The position numbers and the translations under genes were made by a program. This document shows positions 38,901 to 59,118 of a stretch of DNA of 64,000 nt, one piece after another; the first letter of the stretch is position 1, and each line of letters begins with the position of its first letter. Under the pieces are notes generated by a model. It had not been told where the DNA came from. It did no database searches and worked only from the letters and a program-made list of their open reading frames with translations. This DNA comes from Bugula neritina (lineage: Eukaryota > Bryozoa > Gymnolaemata > Cheilostomatida > Bugulidae): assembly GCA_964035545.1 (NCBI GenBank), contig OZ037768.1:8113241-8177240 (forward strand). The letters are read 5' to 3'.

Positions 38901-41900
38901 AACCAACCTAAAGAAGAGTGTATACCATATGGTAAAGTGTTGTAACACAAGTCTATTCTCTCCCTGCCTGTGTATATACATGTATCACATAAGTCATAAA
39001 GCCTCTAGCTATGTAATGTAACTGTTTTTCGTTCAGTAAATTTCCTTATATCTTCATATAAAAGCAGTGATTTTAAAGATGTTTGTGGTTGGCAGCAAAT
39101 AGTTTTTCCTCTCAACAACTCACATAATTGTATTGTACTCGTATAACTGTAGGCCCTTTCCCATGTAAAGCTATACCCAAGATAGACTGGAAGACAGCTG
39201 AAGGGTTAGTAAATCATATTGTTACTTTATTAGAGTATTTTTCTCTTGCATAGCTTATACATGGCTTAGTTTTCTTGACAATCCCAATTAACATACCGTT
39301 TTTTATCATTGAAGCATTAGCCAGGGGACATAGTGTAATGAATGGAGGCCTTTACTATGTATAGACAACTGCATCTACTCAGAGCTGGCAGTGCTAATTT
39401 TCCTCTCCTCGCCATAAAGTTTACAGTACTAACTGCTTTGTGTGTTGTGTTTGCCACTGGTTACGTCATCACTGTCACAAGTTCTGCTGTTCTGTGTAGA
39501 GACAACGAGCCGTTCATGATATTCTCCGGTGGCATGGCGCGTGGCAGTTATGGTGACAAGTTCACTGTGTCAGTTATACAGGGAGAGAAACACGTCACGT
39601 TTGACTTTACGTCACGAGTTCTTGACTACACAGTATTATGTAAAGCTGATGAAGAGCCGAATGACCCGGGTGAGTTGTCTCCACATAACTTGGTATTGCC
39701 ACGTGCATCTAGTTACTGTGAGTGTTGTATAACACATGGTATGTGTCATAACTCTATCTATCTGGTTTCTCCGGTTGTCTTAGTTCTTACTCATTTCAAC
39801 CAAATGCTTAGCTGTATTCTCACACTGGTGAACAAATTTCCTCTTCACTGTTGAGCATATACACCAAAACAACTGTTTAGAATATACACTACAGCTGTTT
39901 AGAATATACAGCAAAACAACTGTTTAGAATATACACCACAACAACTGTTTAGAATATACACCACAACAAACGCTGTTTAAGGCGCTTGTGAATTCTCCTT
40001 CACATTTTCTACTCTGTGTTGCAGGTTTGGAAGCTGGTAGTGTTAGAGATATCCCACACTCTATAATCGTATTACTTGAGGAGGAGATAGTGGCTATAGA
40101 CTTGCTGTCTAATGGCTGGCCTCCATTCCGGCTGCCATACGGGAACAGGTAGCACTTTCTTTATCATTAGCACTAGTTCGAAGTATACTGTTTGCACATT
40201 TGTTGTATTGTTGATTAGTGTATGGTACTAACACTGACACTGAATGTCTATATTCACAACTTATTAGCATTATACCAAGCTATGATCTTTTATCTACACA
40301 CATTATACATGTATTATCATGTACGTGATTCAACTGTTAACATTGTGTATGATTACCTGTAGTATACACGCCTCAGCTATAACGGCTTCCTCACACGTCA
40401 GTAACGTACCAGAGAGTCTGTGGAAGAAGATAATAGATGCTGGCAATCAACTTTTCTCCTCCTACTCTAAGAGGGTGGGTTTCTAGACATCTGTCAAAGC
40501 TGCTAGACTTACTAAAACAAACGGTGTCCTCCTTTATAAGCTGCATCTTGTGCCATTTAAACATTTCAAGTGGAATCATTTGTTTTGACTGCTAAAGATA
40601 TACATGTAGATATGAATAGCTGAAAATAGTTGCTTGAACATTTTTAAGCAGTTTCTTAAGGCATTGGCATACAAGAAATTTATGATTGTGTGTTACAGTT
40701 GACCCATCATACTGGTCTATGCTAAGCTGAGTAATGCAAGCAACAGAGCCGTTGCTTTTTCTCATGACATAAATCAAAGGAATTTTGGCATTTCACAAAT
40801 GATTTGAATGTTGATTAGAATCACAGTGCTGCTGGCGGTAGTGAAACTGGAATAAACTGTTAACTGCCCATGTATACTGAGTTTTGTGTGCAGGAGTGGC
40901 CCATCAGAGGTGGAGAGAAGCAGGAGACCAGAAAGAGCCGAGACATCCTGCTGACTGGCCATGAAGACGGCAGCGTGAAGTTCTGGAACGTGAGTTCAGT
41001 GTCCATGGAACTGATGTACAAAGTTAACACAGCCAGCTACTTCGAGGAGGGATTCACTGAGAGTGGTAAAACTTTATTCAATTAGCAATTTATGGTACTT
41101 TGCAAGCTTGTTATTTCAATGTTCTCAGTTTGGTGTCTCTGAAATAATTGAAAAATTGTAAGAAATTGTCATTTGCCAAATAAATTGATGTAAAATTCAA
41201 CGTTGGGAAATAATTTGACTTTGAATTATAACTGTTCATATTTTAAAACTGGCGACACTAAATAGTCAGGAAAAAATGCAGCTAGTTGACTATTGCAGCT
41301 CATACGCCATGCAATGTGCTGTGTTTACTTTTTGAGTTGTGTTCACTACATGCAGATGGTGATGTTTCAGATGATGCTGGCGGTATCAGAGAACCAAGTA
41401 AGGCTATAACTTAACTGAAGTGTGTATGTCATGACCAGGGGGTGCCTCTTGTTATCTAATAACCCTTGACATGACTACACCACTGGCGTGGGCCTGCCTG
41501 TTCAATCCAGCTTTAACGCTCTTGTGTCATACTGCCACTTGATTTGCTTGAGGCATGCCATGGCTTTACATTATTTAGTTCAGTAAGAGATTGGAAGTGT
41601 TTGGAATGGAATTCCAGTAACAAATGTATGACACAGAGCTCTGTTAACCTTTTAAACAAACCATGCAACTGGTGAGCATGAAACTGATGGCTTCCCTATT
41701 TACAGGAGTGTTAACTGCACTGTTTCAGCTGTATTAGATTAGAATCTTGCTTTGACCAGACTTAATAATTTGGTGTTAAGCTCTACCCTTAGATGTTCGA
41801 AGCTGGTGGCTTTGTTTGGTCGAGTATGAACTCTGAATAATCACTGCTAATCTTTCTGTCAGGACATCTGTTGAGGCTGAATTTCTCTTGAAGTTGAGAT

Positions 41901-44900
41901 GCTGCCTATAATTTGTCTAGTCTAATTCAGCACAGTTTTATAGCACAGTTGCTGCTTGTTTTTTAGCTGAAGATGAAGAGCCATTTCGAAAAATAGGTCA
42001 TTTTGACCCATATACAGATGACCCGAGACTAGGCGTGCAGCGGATATTTCTGTGCCCTGTCAGCGATATCCTAGTGGTGGCTGGCACGGCCGGGCAGGTG
42101 ATTGTCCTGCAGATGGAGAGAGAACAGAGGGAACTTGACATCAAAGTATGTCATTGCTGTGACACAAACTACATTCATGAACAGTCTTATTTCCTGAGAA
42201 TATTGAAACATGTATTCTGAACTGGGGATGGTGTTTGTTATTTCTATGTTGTTAGCCCTAAGAAAACTTGTATATGAGAATAGTGTACTTGTATAGAATA
42301 TAGAGGAAATGTAGCATTTATTATATACTCCTTTGTTTGTAAATTTACTTTTATTTTGCTATGTTGTCAGCTCTATGAAAACTTTTGTATGGTGATAATG
42401 TGAAAGATATGCAATAGTTGGTGCTTGCATACAATATAGAAGAGTTGTAATCTTTTTACTCTACTCCTTAGTCTATAAGATTATCCTCCACCTGACTTAC
42501 TGTTGTTCACCAATTATTAAGGTTAGTAAAGTGAACCTAGTTGGAGACAGGGACAACTTTGTATGGAAGGGCCACAGTAGCCTAACAGTGGTGTCAGGTG
42601 ATGTCAGGTATAACCAGGGTTTCCAGCCACAGTGTATTCTACAGATGTCTCCCCCGGCAGCCTGCACTGCTCTCTCCGTACACACAGAATGGCAACTGTA
42701 AGTTCATGGTATTGCCGCTCACTCACTTTTGGTTGTTATGTCTTGTTAGAGAGAGAGAATGAACTGTGTTAGTCTAATGTTTGTAACTGGTAGTCTAATG
42801 CCTTGCCTTGAACTACTATTTCGTTTTATTCAAACTTGAATATTGCACTTGGTTTTGGTATTGCAAATGATCAGTATTTTTGGACAGTATGTTACATCGA
42901 ATACGTGACCAGGTCAGGGCATAGTAAGCTATAAGAACTTGACATACTACTGGGAAAAAATTTCTCATTTTGTCATTAAAGTTTTTACCACAAATATTAT
43001 GTATTGGTAAACGTAGGTTAGACTAAGTGCTGATAACTTCAACCTCAAACTTGACGCTAAAAGTTTTCACTTTAAGAGATGGAATGTTTCATAGCTAATA
43101 TAAATCTATGTATTTCTGTTTCAGATTGTCAGCGGGAACGGCGCATGGCTTCTGTCTGTTTGACTTCTGTCAGCGTAGATCAATATCTGCGACATGTACG
43201 CTCAGCGCAACGGAAACTTCAGCTACTGACGACTCCAGCATGTCTCGCAGGAAGTCATTTAAAAAATCACTTCGTGAGAGTTTCAGGCGCTTGAGGCGGA
43301 GGCGGTCCATGGGAAAAAGTAAAAAAGAATCCGGTGCATCTAATAGACTACAGGAAATGAAATCGTGAGTTGCTGTGTGTATAGTTACTGTGTGTATAGT
43401 TACTGTATGTATAGTTACTGTGTGTGTAGTTACTGTGTATAGTTACTGTGTGTGTAGTTACTGTGTGTATAGTTACTGTATGTATAGTTACTGTGTGTGT
43501 AGTTACTGTGTGTGTAGTTACTGTGTGTGTAGTTACTGTGTGTGTAGTTACTGTGTGTATAGTTACTGTGTGTAGAGTTACTGTGTGTATAGTTACTGTG
43601 TATAGTTACTGTGTGTGTAGTTACTGTGTGTGTAGTTACTGTGTATAGTTACTGTGTGTGTAGTTACTGTGTGTGTAGTTACTGTGTATAGTTACTGTGT
43701 GTGTAGTTACTGTGTGTGTAGTTACTGTGTGTGTAGTTACTGTGTGTAGAGTTACTGTGTGTAGAGTTACTGCGTGTACTACTACTGATAGGCTGACTAG
43801 TCACCACAACTGTGTTATTGTAGCGATGGTGATCAGAGAGCTATATCCTCTCCGAAAATGCAGGCAGGACGTAAACTAGCACCCCCAACTATTGAGGAGG
43901 ATATGCCGCATGCGGAGAGGGCAATAGAAGAGAGAGGGGCATCTGGTGACGGGTCTCAGTACAGTATGGTCAGGTATGGGCCTAATCTCTAGTAGAATTC
44001 TCTACAAGTAACACCATATCTTGTAGTTACAGCCTAGACATAACAATATCCATTGTTTAGCCCTTGTCAGCTTTTGTTCCATTTTTAAAACCGTTTGTTC
44101 CATCTATTTAAACTGCCATCGAATTTAAAAGCTTGAAAGTGACAGTATGTGTAAAAGTGAAAACATGTTCTGCAGTGTAAGAAGATAACAATAATCCAAA
44201 ATTCATCATATGACCTTAAATATCGTGTTCACCAACCACTTTTGTTTTAATGTTTCATTTAATTTAGTTCTTTATCATTAAATAGGGAATTCAGTTAATC
44301 TTGCGTTTTTTAATGATGTGAAATGCCAGAGTGTAACCTCAATGTTTATATGACACGATAATATTTAAGCACATTTTACCGTCTGCTTGTTGTGACCGCT
44401 GATTAACTCCTTCTAGTTGAATCTCTGTTTATAGTTAAGGATAGTTTATGTCTAGGTTGGTGATGTCACATGAAGTTAGCATTCTGCTGCTAAGTTGTCA
44501 CACAGATGCTCACATTATTACACTGGCGGTATCCTTGCAGGTGTCTACAGTTTGCTGACACATATCTGACTGCTACTGTGCATAGTCCTTCACTATTGGC
44601 CGGTACTAACGCCGGTAAAGTCTACATATTCTCCATAGTTTTGCCTGCGTATGACAAACGAGATCAAGAAGATGTTACCGCCAGGCTTTCTAAAGAGGCA
44701 AGTTATTACTGATAATCAATAATCAATAATGCTCAACATTAATTTAGCTTCTGGAAATCATAACTTGGTGTGTTGATGTTAGAATTAAGTGAATGAGCTT
44801 TGAGTCTCGGCAGTTGGGTTCTTAGACTTTTGAAAAAATAGGATTCTCAACCCAATTTGTTAGGTTGTAATGTTTCCAAATATGATTTTAAAAAATGTTT

Positions 44901-47900
44901 GTAATGCCAAGAGTCTATCACTGTGACTATCTGTCTGTGTATGATGTGAATCTATTTGACAATATGTGATAGTTTGCCATTTATGCTATTGCCTATGATC
45001 GCCATGTACTTCATTTAGAATAAATATGTTAGTGTTGTTTTTTGTCGAACCCATATTGTTGATGCCAACATTTTGATATGCCATATTAAGATATATATGT
45101 ATGTCTGTTTGCCTTTTATAATTATTAATTATTATATCTATGTGTGGTTGTGTTTCATAATTTTGATACATTTCTGTGTTTAGATAACATTAAGACACCA
45201 AGCACCTGTGATAGGACTTTCAATAATAGATGGAACGTATTACCCACTTCCCTTAGCATTAGAAGTTCAAAATGGTAGAGCTAAGGCTCCTGATATGTCT
45301 GGCAATCACAAGCTGTTAGTTATATCAGAAGAACAGTTCAAGGTAAACAAGTTTATGTATTTTTACTGTAATTTAGGTTCTTCATTGAACCATGTGATAT
45401 TGACATGGTTCATTTTATGCTTGTGTTGATTTGGTAGAATCACATTACAAGAAGAGAAGACAATTTCAATTCAGCTTCTATTTGCTACAGCCACCCAGTG
45501 TTTCCAGTAGATGCTAAGCTAGCTTATGGCTGGTTGTTTTGATATGTATTTCCTCCATTTTCACAGTTGTTTGCGATGCCCACACTTAAACCCGAAGACA
45601 AATGGAAGTTGACGGCCCATGAAGGCTCTCGTACAAGAAAAGTAGCGACGTGTACATTTAGAAGTCGCAGTGATGAACAGTATAATGAGATGAACATTGC
45701 CTGCATGACGAATATGGGGCAGTTGTCGGTCTATACTATAAAAGGGCTTCGTAGGCAGATGAATATAGATGCCATTAACAAGATAGACATCAAGTAAGCT
45801 GTCAATTTGCAATTTCTACTTTTGAATAGCAAAGTGTTGGTGTCTTAATACAGTGTTTGTTTAAAGTTATTTAAAATTGCTATACATAAACATTTGTAAA
45901 TGGCTCTCTATGTACCGTATGCTCAAATTTGCTCCTGTGATAATATTTTTCCTAAAATATGATCATTTGTTATATTTTATCTCGTATGTATGTTATTTCG
46001 TTTGATATTTCTTTAGTAGCAAAGTTGCCATCTCCATATTTTAGGGAGTATTGGGTAGACAACTCTAAATTATATATTTTTAATTCAACACTTTCAAGAA
46101 AACATTTTACACTTGTTCAGCATGTGTCCATCTCACTCCATCTTGATATTCTGATATTTCAGTTATCTTATAAAACTGATGCTAACATAGCCCTAGTGTA
46201 GTAATGATGCAATATACTTGCAGTGGAATAGCGTCGTGTATATTGGCATCTACCGGCGAAGGTTTCTACCTGTCTTCTTCATCAGAGTATGCCAGGTTCA
46301 GCCTATCAGCTGCCAAAGTCGTTAAACCGGCATGTAAACTTACTCTTAAAGATGGTTTGAGAACCCCAGAAGGCACCCCACAAATTATTATAGAAAATTA
46401 TGGTAGGCTTTTAGTTACATTGAACAAATGTGTAATATGATTTATTATATAAATATACAGTTTAATGGGAAATATTATTGGTTCTTTCAATGCGTTTGCA
46501 CAGGTATCTCTAGGCATCATCGTCATATTGCATCTAAATATTCTAAATAGCATAGATATTAGTCATTTTGTATTCAACTAAAGGAAACTAATCAAATGTG
46601 GACATGTGTGAATGCAATGCTATAAGTACATGTGTTAAATCTATGCAGAAATAATTCATCTTTATGTTGGTATGTCTATAATGTTTCTATTTACCAGACG
46701 TTTAACCTCTGCATAAGACTTCATTGTGTTTTAGATGAGACTCATCCAACCAGCAGGGATTCTGTAGTGTCAAGAGGTGAACTGTCTGCTGCCGATATGT
46801 CACTTAGGTCAGCAGATATGACTCAAGATGAGGTGGTTGATTATGCACAGTGAGTTGCTCACTTGCTGTTAGCACTGCATAAGCTCTTCTATCTAACGCA
46901 TTCGTCACCTCACTGCACTCACTCACACTCTCTGCTTTCACTACCTTGTCAAGTTTTTAATGTTCTTGAATTCCTGGGGTTTTGGCTGACTGGTGTGTAT
47001 ATTAGTAAAGGTATATAGTAGCAACCTGGAATGCTGACTTTTTGCCATGTATTCTATGTGGTGGTAGATACATGTGACCTTTAGTCTGTCCTGTTCACAG
47101 TGTCTTGTAAGCATCTGCTATGCTGAAGTAGCTAATAACCGGGTAACCTTGTAATTGGTGATGCACGACTATGTTCCCTGGGCCTAAACTGTCGGTAGTT
47201 ATCTTCTCATTGTCAGCTAATGTGGATTCAATTCACTCTTACTCTGCTTTGCTTTGCATACACTATTTTTTCAACAGAATAGCTCTGTTCACCATTGAAA
47301 ACTATTAACATTCACAGTTGGCTGAAAATTTTGCCCATTTATTACTATACTGCCACTCACAGATGATAATTATCTGCTATACAGTTGATTATGCTTGGAA
47401 CTGCTTGGTGTTTTGCATGCATGTTTTTAATGGATGAGTATGACATTACAGTGAGGAGCCTGAGCTTAGTCCTGCTGCCGCTGCTGCCTCCGCATCTATT
47501 GCTGCCGATGATGCTAGTAACATTTGCAATGCATCTGGTGTGTATCTTCTTTTTAATTGCACCCGAACACCAAATTCTGTGCCCAATGCCTCCTTAAATA
47601 TTTTGTGCTATATGAATGAATAATATTGGAACAGGATTCTAAAGAAGCAAAACTGTATTCTGGTTATATCAGGATTGCTTGCTCTTGGACACTGCTAGAT
47701 TTAATATTAATTGGTTTATGCAAGGACTCTTAGCTTTTATAATTTTCTTGGCTGTATTTAAACATGGTGTGTGAAGTGCTACTAAATGCTTTTGGCCTTT
47801 GTTCTAGTAATTTATATAGTTGTCGAGTACATTTAGTCAGTTAGACTCTGAGGTTATGCGGCTATGTACAATCTATCTTGTGTAGCACACTTTATTGATG

Positions 47901-48408
47901 AAACTCTCCAATGTATAGACTTTGGTAAGTGATGAATCACCAAATTTTATGTAGAAACGGCAGGCCAAACCAGCGATCAGCTGACCAACCACCACTCTCC
48001 AGTAGCTGAAGAGCCCTTGGCCAGTTCTACTTTGCACTCTCACAATGAGGTGAGCAGAACGGTACCTCATCTCATAAAAATGTGTTTGGCCCTACGCAAT
48101 TTTGTGTGAACTGGGATGTAAAATATAGAATGATGGTAAAAGATGAAATTAACATAACATTCTTTTTTCAAATCACTCTTGTACTTCAAGTTGTGGACAT
48201 ATAGCTTGTAAACGCCAATATGTGAAATTTATAGTTTTTATTTCAGATTAAATTGAACTTTAGCGAGAACACCAGATATTCAACGCATATAATAGAGCTT
48301 TTCAATAAGTTTTAAAACTTGCATTTAAATAGCAAGTTAAAAGGGAGGTTTTTTATATTTTAGGCCCACTCTACAGTAACCACTGCCACTGTTGAAGTAA
48401 GCCCATAA
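32965..48408 (+). CDS. Llgl: lethal giant larvae homologue (cell-polarity WD40 protein)
   Basis: Coding exons: 32965-33090, 33594-33691, 34557-34638, 34826-34944, 35305-35466, 35966-36041, 37421-37504, 38808-38931, 39153-39204, 39500-39669, 40025-40148, 40363-40474, 40894-41065, 41356-41397, 41967-42145, 42522-42697, 43125-43364, 43824-43973, 44541-44697, 45184-45342, 45567-45793, 46224-46402, 46735-46849, 47452-47537, 47955-48049, 48364-48408 (3351 nt, 1116 residues). Hallmarks: [113 protein letters not shown] and [13 protein letters not shown]. The basic phospho-cassette spans about 673-697 ([16 protein letters not shown]), with Ser677, 681 and 685 at 4-residue spacing, as in Lgl sites for atypical PKC. 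Lgl opposes aPKC/PAR at the basolateral cortex and binds myosin II and SNAREs. YGAPDVEF and the serine cassette favour Lgl over tomosyn. The intron after exon 19 starts with GC. The terminal exon could alternatively splice at GTTGAA|GTAAGC. Confidence 0.96.
36793..36888. repeat. 14-bp minisatellite in Llgl intron 6
   Basis: About seven copies of a 14-bp unit (CTGTATAGTGTGTA) with one or two substitutions. Confidence 0.9.
39853..39979. repeat. 25-bp minisatellite in Llgl intron 10
   Basis: About five imperfect copies of a 25-bp unit (core CAACTGTTTAGAATATACAC) between coding exons at 39669 and 40025; it ends about 45 bases before the acceptor. Confidence 0.9.
43373..43780. repeat. 15-bp minisatellite in Llgl intron 17
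   Basis: About 27 tandem copies of a 15-bp unit (TGTGTGTAGTTACTG phase) with TGTATAG, TAGAG and 13-bp variants. It starts within about 8 bases of the exon-17 splice donor (43365) and fills most of the 459-base intron. The unit is a multiple of three, so frames through it read as five-residue Val/Cys/Tyr repeats. They are not genes. Confidence 0.95.
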
Positions 48409-50406
48409 TCGCCATCCAGATGCTGGTTTTATAGATTCCGGTTTATTCAGTTTGTTTTATTTGTAAAGTACACAATATATACACAAGAATTATCAAACAG
48501 TGCAATTTTATTTACTATAGTTGGGCTGTACATGTATTTCACAGCCATTTTATTTATAGCAATTAGACATTAGATTACTGCGTTTTTTCTACGTATCTTA
48601 TGAATTTTATACTTACCATTTGTCATATGTATTATTAATTAAAATTATTAGGAAAGCAAAACATGTTAGACACCAGATTGGAAGTGACATTGAAGTTATG
48701 TTAGTGAATACACTTATGCAATGCCTTCTTTGCACTATTAGTTACTTTTTTACTTTAATTCCTCATTAATCTGTTTTTGCAATGATCATATAATCTGCAA
48801 ATTTGTTTATTTTCTAAATTAACAAGTGAAGTTGTCTATTAAAATGCTCTGAAGGTAAAATGAAGTAGCCTTATTCAATACTGATTCGCTATTAACTTAA
48901 ATACCATTTCTTGTTTGCATTGTATATTGTTTTCTTGTCACTTACTGTTTTTATGTTCATTATTTATACTTGATATATATCAACTAATTTTTAAAAAAGC
49001 TCCAATAAATACCATTCCTGCTTACACATTTGCATACCATTATTCAAGTATGTTGTTATCTAGCAAGTTAGTTCGTGCATTTCCTTAAGTAGAGCTATTT
49101 GTTGATGAATTGCTATAAGTTATTAGCAAGATTACAAAATATGCTGGCAAAAGATTATGGGTGCAAGTAGTAATCTACTATTACAATTGATGTGTATTTC
49201 AAGACCCTAACCATTCCAAAAAATTATCTTTAGCTGATGCCATGTCTACATTATATACTATTCTTGATGAAAAGCGATGAACAGTCAATCTAATGTTCTC
49301 GTATGCAATTTTCAAGTCTATTGGAGGGAAAACTCCATAAAATTACATATACATTATGCTGAGTGGACAAATCTCAATAATTATACAGTTCGGCTACACA
49401 TTACAGCATATTATATCCTACCAACCCCATACCAATATACCTTTACCTATATAAGAGTTGAAGGTTATGTATGTTTAATAGAACTTAGCCCTTATGGATG
49501 CATGTAGACTTGGTACTAATTGACTACAAATACTCCTTACACTCTGCTTTACAGCTGAAAATAAGCATCACTGATCAAGGCTTCTAGGAAACTGATCACT
49601 GACATTAGTAGCCAACGGTTTTTAATAAGCTTGAAATCTGCAATTTATGTAACAGATCTGCCAGTTTTTTTGTTATTTGATTATAGAATACAGTAAAAAG
49701 TTTCAGTAATTTGAAAAATTCCTTGTTAGGTAGGGTCTGGGCAACAATATAGTATGCTCTTTCAATTACATTAGAGTAGTCCTGATCAACACATTTTCTT
49801 TTTAGTTAACGGTAGTGATAACATGCACCAAGTACTAAATTGACTTAATTTGACTAAATCACATGTTGTCAGAGAAGTTGAATTGTAGCCATAATTTCAT
49901 GCACCAAGTTGTGCAGCCGTAACTAAAATCTCTTGAAAAACAATATTTAATATTACTATAATTTTGTTAAAAAACAACAGTAATTACATGATGAGCTAAT
50001 CAATTTTACATTCATTGGCAAAGGAGTTTCAATAGTGACAACAATACCACCATGTGAAACAGGGCAAATTCGCCTTCAATGTTGACAAATTATCTGAGAA
50101 ACATTAAATATTTACAAATTCGCTGTGAAATGAACTTGCCAATGCAGTACATATGCGTAATTAAATATATCAGAATAAAAAAGAAAATTATTTTGGAGCA
50201 TCAAAGAATATTTGTAAAAAGGGAATAAATAATTGTCACATATGCATGTCACCAATTATGATGAGCCAGTCTGCTTTAAAATAAGGAACCATGTAAAAAA
50301 TAGTTGACAAAGTTGTTTCTTGGTCTTAAATCTGAATGTTAGAACTTGAAAGTAAGAGTCTGTTTTATTTGGTAAGAATATAGCCGGACCTCTGGTGACA
50401 GCGCTA
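48409..50406. other. convergent intergenic spacer, no gene seen
   Basis: Llgl (plus) and the Src-family gene (minus) converge here. A plus-strand AATAAA near 49004 could end Llgl transcripts about 600 bases past the stop. A reverse-strand AATAAA within TTTTATTT near 50362 lies close to the SRC stop. The remainder is AT-rich and shows no exon, RNA gene or repeat that I recognise. Confidence 0.5.

Positions 50407-59118
<8,712 letters not shown>

Noticed and set aside
43375..43879. Val/Cys/Tyr repeat frames
   Set aside because: They are translations of the 15-bp minisatellite inside Llgl intron 17.
47385..47597. 70-codon hydrophobic frame
   Set aside because: It overlaps Llgl exon 24 in another frame; the in-frame reading ([13 protein letters not shown]) joins its neighbours in phase.
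48391..48408. GTTGAA|GTAAGC as a donor in the last Llgl exon
   Set aside because: A stop follows four codons later and no further coding exon was recognised, so I kept the stop; an alternative 3' end is possible.
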